Source of the DNA: Bacteroidota bacterium
Lineage (GTDB): Bacteria; Bacteroidota; Bacteroidia; 2-12-FULL-35-15
Direction: 5' to 3'
Assembly (NCBI GenBank): GCA_023251835.1
Contig: JAHEXZ010000024.1
Coordinates: 1-62,314 of the forward strand
Length of the DNA stretch: 62,314 bases
Made by a program: the position numbers and the translations under genes. The stretch's first letter is position 1; every line of letters begins with the position of its first letter. The notes under the pieces were generated by a model that searched no databases, was not told the DNA's origin, and worked only from the letters and a program-made list of their open reading frames with translations. This document shows positions 45,666 to 55,354 of this stretch, in pieces.

Positions 45666-46769
45666 TTGAAAAAACTTGCAGTTATAAACGGATTAAGAGG
45701 GTATGCTATTCTTGGAGTAATTTATTTTCACCTGATAGGTGTTTTTTTTAACCGTCCGGGCTGGGTAACTTATTATATAGGCGATATCCCCATATTCCCA
45801 TTGACTTATTTAGGACATGGCTGGTTGGGCGTTGATTTGTTTTTTATTCTTTCGGGTTTTGTGTTGTATTTGCCATATGCAACAGGCAGTAGAACACTTG
45901 TAACCAAAGATGATTTGTGGGGTTTCTATAAAAACCGTGCGGCACGTTTGATGCCTTTGTATTATACTGTTGTAATCATCTCTGTTATTTTTATTGTACG
46001 CTGGTCGCATGTCCATGACTGGGCTTTCTGGAAAGAAATGCTGCTCATGTTTACTGTTACTTTTAATTTTACAAAAGAGACGTTTATACCTCAATGCAAT
46101 TATGTGTTATGGTCACTGGGCATAGAAGTATTGTTTTCAGTATTATTTCCGATATTAATATGGGGAATTGCAAAAAGAGGTATTGTAAGATTTTCTCTGA
46201 TTATATTTTACTTCAGTTTTATTGTAAGGATGGTTTCCTGCATGTATCCTGAGTATAATGTAGCGGCACACTTAAACATGATTAAAGACAGCATTTTTGG
46301 CCGTTTAGACGATTTTATTGTTGGAATGCTGTTATGCCACTGGTTCGTAACAGGATGGAAACAGGCCTGGTTTGAAAAATATACTATTGCTTTATTTGTA
46401 TTTTCAATGATAATAATTACGTTGGGATGTTATTTCTCTGATTATGTTTTTCTGCATCTGGTTCCTTCATACTATGAACCCATGATTAATACGGTATTCC
46501 AATTGGGTTTTGGAACATTAATGTTGTCACTGCTATATATGGAAAAAAATGTGTTGCGTTATTTGTTTACCAATAAATTTCTGCAATTGTCCGGAATGAT
46601 GTGTTATAGCTTATATGTATGGCATGGTAATATGCGTATGGTATTTATGGCTGATTATTCAGCATTGCGTATCATCAGCTATTATTTTTTCTTGTTTGCC
46701 CTGTCTTTCTTTACCTACAGGTACATTGAATTTGGCAATAAAAAACTGAAAGATATATTGCCGAAATAG
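45666..46769 (+). CDS. Acyltransferase 3 family membrane protein
   Basis: A 367-residue protein with about ten helices. Family motifs are VINGLRGYAILGVIYFHLIG with the catalytic His, LGHGWLGVDLFFILSGFVLY, and FYKNRAARLMPLYYTV with the conserved Arg pair. Such proteins O-acetylate or otherwise acylate surface sugars at the inner membrane. The start appears to be TTG (45666), 11 bp after DUF2304. Grouping with kdsD and GT2 suggests LPS or polysaccharide decoration. Confidence 0.9.
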   Translation: MKKLAVINGLRGYAILGVIYFHLIGVFFNRPGWVTYYIGDIPIFPLTYLGHGWLGVDLFFILSGFVLYLPYATGSRTLVTKDDLWGFYKNRAARLMPLYYTVVIISVIFIVRWSHVHDWAFWKEMLLMFTVTFNFTKETFIPQCNYVLWSLGIEVLFSVLFPILIWGIAKRGIVRFSLIIFYFSFIVRMVSCMYPEYNVAAHLNMIKDSIFGRLDDFIVGMLLCHWFVTGWKQAWFEKYTIALFVFSMIIITLGCYFSDYVFLHLVPSYYEPMINTVFQLGFGTLMLSLLYMEKNVLRYLFTNKFLQLSGMMCYSLYVWHGNMRMVFMADYSALRIISYYFFLFALSFFTYRYIEFGNKKLKDILPK

Positions 46770-46802
46770 GGGGGTGACTCCTTTCATTTTTATTAATTTT
46801 TT

Positions 46803-47168
46803 ATGTCGAACCAGGTATTTATATGCAAGGATGGCTTCATAAATCACGTTTATGAAGGAGATCAAACGTATGAAATTGTCATGCATGATGTTGAAAAAAT
46901 CATTCTGTTATCAAGGGAGTTTCGCGATAACAATAAACCGGTTAAAGTATTGGTAGATTATACCAATATTGGAACTGCTGATGCGGGAGCACGAAAGGCT
47001 GGTGGTGATGCCATTAAAATATTAATTGATTATGATAAAATTGCTTTGTTTGGGACAAAAGCCTGGCATACCCTTATGGCCAATCTTATTATTCTTGCAA
47101 CGGGCCGAAGCGCAATAGTAAAAGTGTTCGAAACAAGAACGGAAGCAATTAACTGGCTTAATAAATAA
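46803..47168 (+). CDS. Small STAS/SpoIIAA-like protein
   Basis: A 121-residue soluble protein without signal peptide. The layout of IVMHDVEKIILLSREFRDNN, PVKVLVDYTNIGTADAGARK, YDKIALFGTKAWHTLMANLI and KVFETRTEAINWLNK follows the SpoIIAA-like/STAS fold, where a helix-strand order binds lipids or phosphorylated partners. The function is unknown. It is 33 bp after the acyltransferase gene on the same strand and ends 126 bp before the convergent sprA. Confidence 0.7.
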   Translation: MSNQVFICKDGFINHVYEGDQTYEIVMHDVEKIILLSREFRDNNKPVKVLVDYTNIGTADAGARKAGGDAIKILIDYDKIALFGTKAWHTLMANLIILATGRSAIVKVFETRTEAINWLNK

Positions 47169-47255
47169 TATAACATCTACCGAAACTACCCGCTACAGAC
47201 TACTGTTAAGGCAATCTTGTGACGCAAAATCTGAGGTCTGATAAGCTGTACGCTC

Positions 47256-47274
47256 ATAGACCTGTCAGGTTTAT
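47256..47274. repeat. ACCTGTCAGGT palindrome
   Basis: ATA-G-ACCTG-T-CAGGT-T-TAT is an interrupted palindrome in the gap between the convergent STAS-like gene and sprA. There is no T-run next to it, so it is probably a dispersed repeat rather than a terminator. Confidence 0.45.
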
Positions 47275-47294
47275 GATTAACACAGCGCTACCTT

Positions 47295-50200
47295 TTAATT
47301 CGAAAGCGTTAATCTTAAACTAACACCGGCATTGGTATTGGTAGTTGGGAAAGAATTTGATACCACAGGCTTATTGATGATACGATCATAAAAAAAGCGT
47401 ATATTGATTCGTTCATTGATCACATAATCGGCCGCTAATTTTATAGATATAATATTTGTTCCTCCTGTAGCCTGACTCACCTGTTCTACAATACGTCTGA
47501 TAACAGTCTGGTTTTTCCGGAACGACAAATCACATTTTAAATTTAAATCACTCTTAATCGGTTTGCCTTTAATCGTTATTTTCTTCCCTAAACTTACATC
47601 CTTAATGCGGTATCCGGTACCTACAACAATTTCACTTCCGGCCACCTCGGTAATGGTCTTACTCGTCAGGCCAAGTGATAAATTCCGATCCTTTTTGTAT
47701 TCACAATTTATCAGTATGCTGTTATGAAGAGTAATATCCACTTTAACAAGCGGGCTCCACTGCTCAGAAATGGTAACTGTATTAATAAGATCTTTTACCA
47801 GGAAGTTAGGGTTATTAGAATAGCTTGAAACAGCTTCTTTTACAGCTGTATAACCATCATTGTCAGGATCTTTGTATAACAGGTTAGAAGTATAACTACC
47901 TACATTGTAAGTGGAACGGTAAGCATGGCTTAATGTAATAGATTTAAAATATTTTTTTAACAGTTCTATCTTGGATAATCCATCATACGTTGCGCGCCAG
48001 TTGGGTTTAGGTAGTACAGGAAAAGCTGTTAAACCCACAGAAAGAGGATTTGTGCCTGAATAAGCAGCTAAAAATGCAGGAATCAGTATAGCTTGCGATG
48101 TAGGATTGTACCCCTCTGCAAAACCATTGATAGTAGTTAGTGATGAATCATTCTCCGCCCCCAAACGTTTTGATATTTCTGACCGTGAATTTAAGAAGGC
48201 GCTGAATGTTTCATTTCCATTCTTAAAAGATGTTTTGTATGTTAAAAATGACATGCTGAAATTACCGGTTTCTATAGGCGATTCAGATTTAAAATGATCA
48301 GTTATGGTACCATCGTCTAATGTATCATTCACTTTCCACCTGAAAAATTCATTTTTGTTTCTGGTTGTTGTTCGTACACCTGTTACTTCTATCTTCAGAT
48401 CCGGTATAGGCTCTATATTGGCTTTTATATTCAGATTCTGGCTGCTTGTTTGAACAAATGGCGTGTTTAAAGAGCGGGTTTTCACTAACCAGTTATTTTC
48501 TACAGCTATTGGCCGTATATCCTTCTGATCACCTAAAATAAAACCAGGGGTAGGACCTGCGAAATTAGCATCCATTCCCATCATATTGGTAAATTGGCCA
48601 TATCCGGGAAGTATAGTTCCATTATTCATGGAATAAGTTATATTCACGTTCTTTAAACTCATTACTACACGTGCAACATATTCAAATATTGGCGATAGAT
48701 TAACATTCTTCTTGGTGGTATCTTTTGCTTCAGTAGTATTTGTTTTATTTTTTGGCGGAGCCGGCTTGTTGTTTTTGCCACTGCCCTTACTTCCTTTTTG
48801 ATTTATTCTTTTGAAGTAAGGAATTTTATTATACAAAGTAACCATATTCATCTGTCCGGTATATTGTATCGCGCGCGAGTTTTGAATAGTATTACCCAAA
48901 GTGTCAGCATTAAATGGAGCTCTTATCCAGTTATAGGTTCCTGTGTATCGTACTGATGCAGTAGTAAAATCCATTAGAGGCAACTTGTTAATGGGTACAG
49001 CATAGTTGACATTCAACTGATGATTGTATTGAGTAGTTTTCCCTAAGTCAAGAAAATTATTGATAATCGTATCCTTTTTCTCTTTAGTGTCAAGTGCTCC
49101 GTATGGCTCCAGAATACGAGCTTCATTGGTAGCAACAAAATCGAGTTTAAGACCTTTTGTTATATCATACTTAAAATCATAGTTGCGGTTCATTGTGAAT
49201 CGTTTGTTATAAGTAGGTATAACGAGCATTTCTCCTTCAGTTATATCTCGTGTTTTCATAGTATTATAACCTCTTTCAATATCCGTTGAAAAACCCAGCT
49301 TATTGGGAAAAAGATAAAAATTAACATCCTTAATGAGCAACAAATATTTGGATTTCAGTAATTTAGATTTTGCAAATGGTTTAATATTTTTAGGACTGGG
49401 CGAATAGCTATACATTAACCCGGCTTTATAATTCCTTGTAGAGTCATAGTCAACATTTACATTTCTTTTGAATATTTCACTGAATGAATAAGATGCTGCC
49501 CAGTTTTCAATATCATAAATATGGCCCTTTTTGGAGTTCTTACCTTTACTCTTTTTTACATTGGTAAAATTGATGCTCCTTCGCTTTGTATAATCCTGTG
49601 TTGCCCATTTTAATGAGTCACGGGCAGCTTTTGACAGGTTAGGATCTTTTAACTGTGGTACTAAAAGAATATCCGGATCAAGCGGATTATATTGAGGTGT
49701 AATAAATGACTCAGAATAACCAAGAAACATAGGTATCTGAATATTTGCATCTGTTGGCAGAAATTTTCCAAGTTCAAAACTGGATGTTATATCATATTGT
49801 TTTAATGTTGCCCTTTTTCGCTGACTTACTTTGTTTTCAATACTTCCAAAGCCTGGCGCATAATAATTTCCGGACAGTGATAACGTACCAAAGTCGGCTA
49901 ACTTAGCAGTTACCCGGGCATTGGCTGCTCCTCCTCCCGATTCGTCAAAATCGGTTAAACGTAATTCATTTACCCATACCTGCCCGCATTTTGATAAACC
50001 ATCATCGGCATCACCCATACCTGCCTTTTTTGGGTTTCTTATGCCTATCATTATTGTTTTAACAGCGCTTAAATTAGGGTTTCCTTTTACACTTATCTTT
50101 CGTGTTCCATCCATAACGGAATATTCAGAAGTTAAACTTTGGTTGGCAGCATTTCGCTCTAATTTGGTCGTTTGTAATTTACCAAACTCCAGAACCATAT

Positions 50201-53200
50201 CATTCGCTTCCGGCCATACACGATATTGGTCATCCAGATTGGTTCCATTGTAATACCCGGGAGGAGTTACCTGTAAAGGAATATCATACTCATAATAATT
50301 ATCCGTATAATCAGTACCTAAACGGATGAATACATGCAAATCATTGTTATTTAAAGGTGTACTTGTAGTTGACCCTTCAGCATGAATAAACATTCGTAGT
50401 TTCTTGTAGGAACGTACATCCAAATCCACATTTTTAAAAGCAGCTCTTCCATCTCCATCTTTCAGATCACAAACGGTAAGTGCTAATGCCTGCTCATTTA
50501 GTGCCAATAAATTGGCTGATGCTACATTTATCTGACGATTGATATTTGGAGGTAATACATAATTTACAGGTTCTTTGCTTCCATTTTCTTCAATGCTTAC
50601 GGCTGCAACATTAAACAAAGTAGTAGCTTCATCATTTGGAATGTAAATACCCGGCTGTAACAGGTCAAAACCATATTTCCGCCATTCTGTTCTTACCAAC
50701 TCCAGGCGTGCAAAACGTAAAACAATGGGTTTATCAACGCCTTTTATAAACATACGTATAAAGCGGATGGATTGAAAATTTTCAATGGAACCAACCTTTT
50801 GTTCCGGTGTTTTGATAGGTATTTTAAACTGGTACCAGTTAATTGGTTTTGAAACTCCGTTTTTAATGTTTTGTCCGTTTGTAGGAAATACATTTGTTAT
50901 ATAATTAGTACCAACACCTGATGCAAAATCATTAGGCTTTAAACTAATATGATACTGGTAATATCCCTCAGCCGTACTTAAATTATTATCACGGTTAATA
51001 TCCTCAACATTGGGTGTCAGAGAGGCTGATGTAGGATAACTTTCAGGCGACTGCTCTGTAGTGCGTGAATTGCCTTCCATACCATTGAACTTTTTATACC
51101 TGTCCAGCGCTTTAACATTGGCGTTATCATAATCAGTCCCTCTGAAATAGTGAAAATCATCAGCCGAAGGGTCGGCACTTATTTCGGAATAGGCCGAAGG
51201 TGATACGATTCCCTGAACAGTATTCAAATAATTGCTGAAAAAAGTTTGTTCAGTGATACTTGATGTTGTTGTTGGTGTTGGTGATGCAATACCATCCAAA
51301 CCTACATCCTGATATGGGCGTTCAGCCGGGTCGTTATTGAATGTGTTTAATAGAGGTTGTACAGCAGGAACAAGCCCCCAATCAGTAGCTACAGTGGTAG
51401 TAGGATTGGCAGGTGTTGGTAATCCATTTTCTGCGCTTTTATAATTATCTCGCAGAATATCTTCTGAAACATTACCAATATTAAAATATAAATCACCGGT
51501 GGTGCTTGGCCCGCTTGGATTAAGGGTAACATTATCGCTGTTAAAAGGATCCATCAGCCAGAACTGTATATATTCCACATTTGCAGCCTGGAAGTCATTG
51601 GTTTGGATAGAACGCATAATACCAGCCCAGCGTGTTTCGGGAGAGTTCAGTTTTCCATTGGCATCCAAACCGGCTGATATTCCGGAAATCGGTGCTGCAT
51701 CATAATTGTAGGGGCCTTTTTCATTCGGATAATAAGCCAGATCAAACATAGCAATATTTGATGGCACGCCTGTAGGGAGAGGTCGGTTAGGAAACACTTC
51801 TGTTTCAGGGACTTCCCGAACTAAGTTGTTAGACATATCATCATCCGTAATATTGCCTGGTGTTAATCCTGTAGTCTGACGTATAAACATGGGGTCTAAT
51901 ACGTACCAGGCAAGTTTTGCGCGGTTATATCCATACGCTAAGCTGTCGGATAAATCACCTTCAGGAAATAAGTTGGTGGTGCCAGGTCCGGCCTGACCCT
52001 GAGGAGTGCTGGCAATAGTCCATGAGCTTTGTGATCTTAAATCAATAGTAGACTGGCTTCCTTCAAAATCATCAATATAGGAATTACCGTTTTTGCCAAT
52101 GGCTTTATTATGGCCGGGAACAAGATAAGCGTATTCTGCAGCAGCATTAATAGTACTCATCTCTTTGGTATCAATAAAAGGTATTTTATCAATCAGCCGG
52201 GTTAAAAATGGTGCTTCGGTACGATAGTTTCCATCTAATCCCCATATTGTATTCGACATGGCTTCGTCACCAATATTAACCTTTTGTGTTATAGGTCGTT
52301 CTGTTAAATTCATTACTGTAGCTCCCAGGTTAAAGTCATTATTAACTTTGTAGTCGAGGTGGGTGGCAAGCAGGGTTTTTTGTTGAATGGCAAATAACGC
52401 ATTACTTTCAAGTGATATTTTAATAGGGGTTCCTGAATTTAAAATACCATCGTTAATGATTTTTACACGTCCTAATGTATAATCAACAGTATAATCTACA
52501 TTTTCTGTAAGCTGAATGCCTCCGGCAGTAACTGTAACAGAACCCTGAGGCACATTTGGCGAGCCTAATGAAATGTCAGAGCTGGAAGAGGATTGGTATT
52601 GTCCTCTGAACTTAAAGCGGTTCAAATTTGGAAATTGTTGGGCTACAGTTCTGGTTGAGTCATACAACTGATCAAAAACATAGCTGTTTGCCAAATTCGG
52701 ATCGTTGAATTGCAGGCGCAAATAATCCCCGAATGGTTCAACAACAGGAAAAATAACCCGTCCATTGTTTGCATTGATGGTTACTCCATCAATAAAATCA
52801 AATAAACCATCTGAAATATGATCATTTTGTTGATTTAGTTTGTCGACACGTAATACCTGAATAAGCGGTTTTCCACTGATATTTGTTTCATTTGTAGGAA
52901 CAGGCAGGTAGTTAATATAGGTACCGGTTTGTAAGTTATTATAAAAAATATTCAACTTAAAGTCTTGTGAATTAACTTGATATGCCCCAATGGAATAGAT
53001 ATTTTTCATCATCAGGTTCCACATCGGGTGGCGGGTATTAACAGCGGTGCTTTTCAGCATTTTAGTAATTAATGCCTGCGGTGCGCTGATACCACCATCA
53101 GAAAATTCGCCTACCTGGTATACTTCACCATTAAGTGTGTATTGAAAAGCAACTGAAAGAATCTGGTCAGGATTTAACTGTTGATTTAAGGAAATATAAC

Positions 53201-54614
53201 CGAGCTTTGCATTGAGCGTATATTCTGTGGGTTGTAATTTTCTTGCAGAAGCAATCATTTCAAAATTAATAGTCTGCCGCATCGTTTCCCCTGAAAGTGT
53301 TTTAATCCTCGAAACGGCTGTATTAAAAGCTCTCACTAAAGAATCTGAATAAAGATGGCTGTATAAATCGTTTTGACCATTAAATGGCAATGCGGAGGGA
53401 TGCAGATCGTGTACATAGGTTTGATCGGCAGGTATATGTGTGCCATCTTCTGCCAATTCGGATAAGGCAACTATGCTGCGGATATCATTTGTAGAGTTAT
53501 TGGTATTGGAAATCCATACCTCTATACGGCTAATATTTACACCCGAATTTACAAAAGGCAGGCTTACTAAGGCTGTATTGTATTGGTCGCGAAAATAGTG
53601 TGAAAGGAAATAGTGTTTATTAGCTTCATAATTATCAGCTTCAATTTCAAATTTGCTTACCTGTGCTCCACCAGTAACTTCAACCTCTGATTTTTTACCT
53701 TTTTGCTGGGATGCTAAAGCTGTAACCGTCAATCTGCCAAACTGAAGCTGGGTTTTCACACCAAAAAGAGTCTGGCTACCGGTTATCAATGAACCATTTA
53801 AAGGGAGACTTACATTCCCTGCCTCTATTTTTTTGATAATATCATCTTCGTCACCTGTATATGCCAGCTTCATCTGGTTTTCAAAATCAAACATAGCTTC
53901 CGTATTATAGCTGGTAGTTAAGCTTAGTTTTGTTCCGATTTTACCTATAACGTTTAACTGGATGCGCTCATTAAAATCAAAAGTATTAACCTTTCGGTTT
54001 CTTACTGGTATGGCAGGGTTTTCTGTTTTTGTACCATTGTAAGCAAATATTAATTCGGCTGAGCCGTTTGGACGAATGTCAACAGTATTACCACCAAATA
54101 TACGGTCGAATATTTCACCACCTACATTCAATTTGGGGATAGAAGGTTTATTTTGATTGTTTTGCGACTCGGCATCAGAACGGGCATTCCAGTATTTTTT
54201 TACCTGTTTTTTGAACATATAGTTCTGATACTCTTCACTTTCCATATATGTAGGGGGGCGGTAATTCATTCCACCCATACTTTGGCTAATAGTATAGTTG
54301 CCTGTAGTAGGATCGTACTCCACATCGGTTTTAATATTGGATGGGTCATTTAGTTTTAACCCTCCTGAGTTGGGATAATTTAAAGGGTCACCGGTAGATT
54401 CGTCCTGGAAATCATAATGAAGCGGTACTGGTGTACCATTTCCGTTGGTTTCAGGGGTGTCAATAACAAAATCGGGCTGGGGAATTTCATTGGTAACAGA
54501 AGCGCGTATTGCATGTTTATAAGAACTGACTTTTGCGTCAGAGCCAACAATCAGTGACAACAATCCTGCTGATAAGCCTCCTACAACTATGTATTTCGTA
54601 TACGCCTTTGTCAA
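47295..54614 (-). CDS. sprA: Cell-surface protein SprA, T9SS outer-membrane translocon
   Basis: SprA (Sov in Porphyromonas) is the giant barrel through which type IX cargo leaves the outer membrane; in Flavobacterium it is also needed for gliding. The 2439-residue product has a short N-terminal hydrophobic segment (TTG start at 54614; VVGGLSAGLLSLIVG) and the family's early motifs PSIPKLNVGGEIFDRIFGG, VDIRPNGSAELIFAYNGT and FDFNERIQLNVIGKIGTKLS. Later landmarks are YIDDFEGSQSTIDLRSQSSW and GQVWVNELRLTDFDESGGGA, with a C-terminal barrel ending SLRLTLSN. The length fits the family (about 2400-2500). It follows ruvA on the same strand. Confidence 0.97.
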   Translation of the reverse strand: MTKAYTKYIVVGGLSAGLLSLIVGSDAKVSSYKHAIRASVTNEIPQPDFVIDTPETNGNGTPVPLHYDFQDESTGDPLNYPNSGGLKLNDPSNIKTDVEYDPTTGNYTISQSMGGMNYRPPTYMESEEYQNYMFKKQVKKYWNARSDAESQNNQNKPSIPKLNVGGEIFDRIFGGNTVDIRPNGSAELIFAYNGTKTENPAIPVRNRKVNTFDFNERIQLNVIGKIGTKLSLTTSYNTEAMFDFENQMKLAYTGDEDDIIKKIEAGNVSLPLNGSLITGSQTLFGVKTQLQFGRLTVTALASQQKGKKSEVEVTGGAQVSKFEIEADNYEANKHYFLSHYFRDQYNTALVSLPFVNSGVNISRIEVWISNTNNSTNDIRSIVALSELAEDGTHIPADQTYVHDLHPSALPFNGQNDLYSHLYSDSLVRAFNTAVSRIKTLSGETMRQTINFEMIASARKLQPTEYTLNAKLGYISLNQQLNPDQILSVAFQYTLNGEVYQVGEFSDGGISAPQALITKMLKSTAVNTRHPMWNLMMKNIYSIGAYQVNSQDFKLNIFYNNLQTGTYINYLPVPTNETNISGKPLIQVLRVDKLNQQNDHISDGLFDFIDGVTINANNGRVIFPVVEPFGDYLRLQFNDPNLANSYVFDQLYDSTRTVAQQFPNLNRFKFRGQYQSSSSSDISLGSPNVPQGSVTVTAGGIQLTENVDYTVDYTLGRVKIINDGILNSGTPIKISLESNALFAIQQKTLLATHLDYKVNNDFNLGATVMNLTERPITQKVNIGDEAMSNTIWGLDGNYRTEAPFLTRLIDKIPFIDTKEMSTINAAAEYAYLVPGHNKAIGKNGNSYIDDFEGSQSTIDLRSQSSWTIASTPQGQAGPGTTNLFPEGDLSDSLAYGYNRAKLAWYVLDPMFIRQTTGLTPGNITDDDMSNNLVREVPETEVFPNRPLPTGVPSNIAMFDLAYYPNEKGPYNYDAAPISGISAGLDANGKLNSPETRWAGIMRSIQTNDFQAANVEYIQFWLMDPFNSDNVTLNPSGPSTTGDLYFNIGNVSEDILRDNYKSAENGLPTPANPTTTVATDWGLVPAVQPLLNTFNNDPAERPYQDVGLDGIASPTPTTTSSITEQTFFSNYLNTVQGIVSPSAYSEISADPSADDFHYFRGTDYDNANVKALDRYKKFNGMEGNSRTTEQSPESYPTSASLTPNVEDINRDNNLSTAEGYYQYHISLKPNDFASGVGTNYITNVFPTNGQNIKNGVSKPINWYQFKIPIKTPEQKVGSIENFQSIRFIRMFIKGVDKPIVLRFARLELVRTEWRKYGFDLLQPGIYIPNDEATTLFNVAAVSIEENGSKEPVNYVLPPNINRQINVASANLLALNEQALALTVCDLKDGDGRAAFKNVDLDVRSYKKLRMFIHAEGSTTSTPLNNNDLHVFIRLGTDYTDNYYEYDIPLQVTPPGYYNGTNLDDQYRVWPEANDMVLEFGKLQTTKLERNAANQSLTSEYSVMDGTRKISVKGNPNLSAVKTIMIGIRNPKKAGMGDADDGLSKCGQVWVNELRLTDFDESGGGAANARVTAKLADFGTLSLSGNYYAPGFGSIENKVSQRKRATLKQYDITSSFELGKFLPTDANIQIPMFLGYSESFITPQYNPLDPDILLVPQLKDPNLSKAARDSLKWATQDYTKRRSINFTNVKKSKGKNSKKGHIYDIENWAASYSFSEIFKRNVNVDYDSTRNYKAGLMYSYSPSPKNIKPFAKSKLLKSKYLLLIKDVNFYLFPNKLGFSTDIERGYNTMKTRDITEGEMLVIPTYNKRFTMNRNYDFKYDITKGLKLDFVATNEARILEPYGALDTKEKKDTIINNFLDLGKTTQYNHQLNVNYAVPINKLPLMDFTTASVRYTGTYNWIRAPFNADTLGNTIQNSRAIQYTGQMNMVTLYNKIPYFKRINQKGSKGSGKNNKPAPPKNKTNTTEAKDTTKKNVNLSPIFEYVARVVMSLKNVNITYSMNNGTILPGYGQFTNMMGMDANFAGPTPGFILGDQKDIRPIAVENNWLVKTRSLNTPFVQTSSQNLNIKANIEPIPDLKIEVTGVRTTTRNKNEFFRWKVNDTLDDGTITDHFKSESPIETGNFSMSFLTYKTSFKNGNETFSAFLNSRSEISKRLGAENDSSLTTINGFAEGYNPTSQAILIPAFLAAYSGTNPLSVGLTAFPVLPKPNWRATYDGLSKIELLKKYFKSITLSHAYRSTYNVGSYTSNLLYKDPDNDGYTAVKEAVSSYSNNPNFLVKDLINTVTISEQWSPLVKVDITLHNSILINCEYKKDRNLSLGLTSKTITEVAGSEIVVGTGYRIKDVSLGKKITIKGKPIKSDLNLKCDLSFRKNQTVIRRIVEQVSQATGGTNIISIKLAADYVINERINIRFFYDRIINKPVVSNSFPTTNTNAGVSLRLTLSN

Positions 54615-54736
54615 AACTTATAAATCAATCAGTAAAGGTTAATAATTTTTTATGCTTAAAGGCATAATATCATTAATAAGAATTTGACAACTTGTGTAGC
54701 GTAACAAATTGATTTTAAGTCTTTTAATATTTTGTT

Positions 54737-55324
54737 TTAAAGATTTTTAAGTGCTGCTTTGATAAGCTGTTCCACTGTTTGTCCTGTACCTTCTGTTTTA
54801 ATAATTTTATCCAGTACTTTATCAACGGTCGACTTATTAAAACCTAACATCACAAGGGCAGATAACGCTTCTTGTTTTAAAATATTGTTTGGGGAAACAA
54901 AAAATTCTGTGGCAGTTGTAGTTTTTCCTATCTTATCTTTTAAATCAACGATGATTCGTTGAGCAGTTTTTTCTCCTATCCCTTTTACACTTTTGATAAG
55001 TGCTACATTGCCTGTTGCTATGGCATTTTGTATTTCAGCAGCAGTTAATGAAGATAACATCAGCAGGGCACTTGTTCCTCCAACCCCTGAAACAGAAACC
55101 AGCTGGCGGAACAAGCTGCGTTCAGCTATATCAGCAAAGCCATAAAAACGAGGCATATCATCGCGAACATACAATTGTTCGGTGTACAATTTACATTTTT
55201 CGCTGTCGCCAATTTTGCTGAATGTGTTCAGGGATATTTGCATGACATAACCTACTCCAGCAGCATCAATTACAGCATAGGTAGGTGTTTTTTCGACTAA
55301 TTTTCCTTCAATGTGGTTAATCAT
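54737..55324 (-). CDS. ruvA: Holliday junction ATP-dependent helicase subunit RuvA
   Basis: RuvA binds four-way junctions and loads RuvB for branch migration. The 195-residue protein has the N-terminal OB domain (MINHIEGKLVEKTPTYAVID), two helix-hairpin-helix motifs (LVSVSGVGGTSALLMLS and IKSVKGIGEKTAQRIIVDLK) and a C-terminal RuvB-contacting helical domain (EALSALVMLGFNKSTVDKVL). The size is normal. It sits between maeB and sprA, an order seen in other Bacteroidota. Confidence 0.97.
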   Translation of the reverse strand: MINHIEGKLVEKTPTYAVIDAAGVGYVMQISLNTFSKIGDSEKCKLYTEQLYVRDDMPRFYGFADIAERSLFRQLVSVSGVGGTSALLMLSSLTAAEIQNAIATGNVALIKSVKGIGEKTAQRIIVDLKDKIGKTTTATEFFVSPNNILKQEALSALVMLGFNKSTVDKVLDKIIKTEGTGQTVEQLIKAALKNL

Positions 55325-55354
55325 ATATACCTTTCGGGGGTTGGGGGAGAGGTG

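Noticed and set aside
47256-47274. ACCTGTCAGGT palindrome as a terminator between convergent genes
   Set aside because: It has no adjacent T-run on either strand and a short stem; kept as a repeat only.
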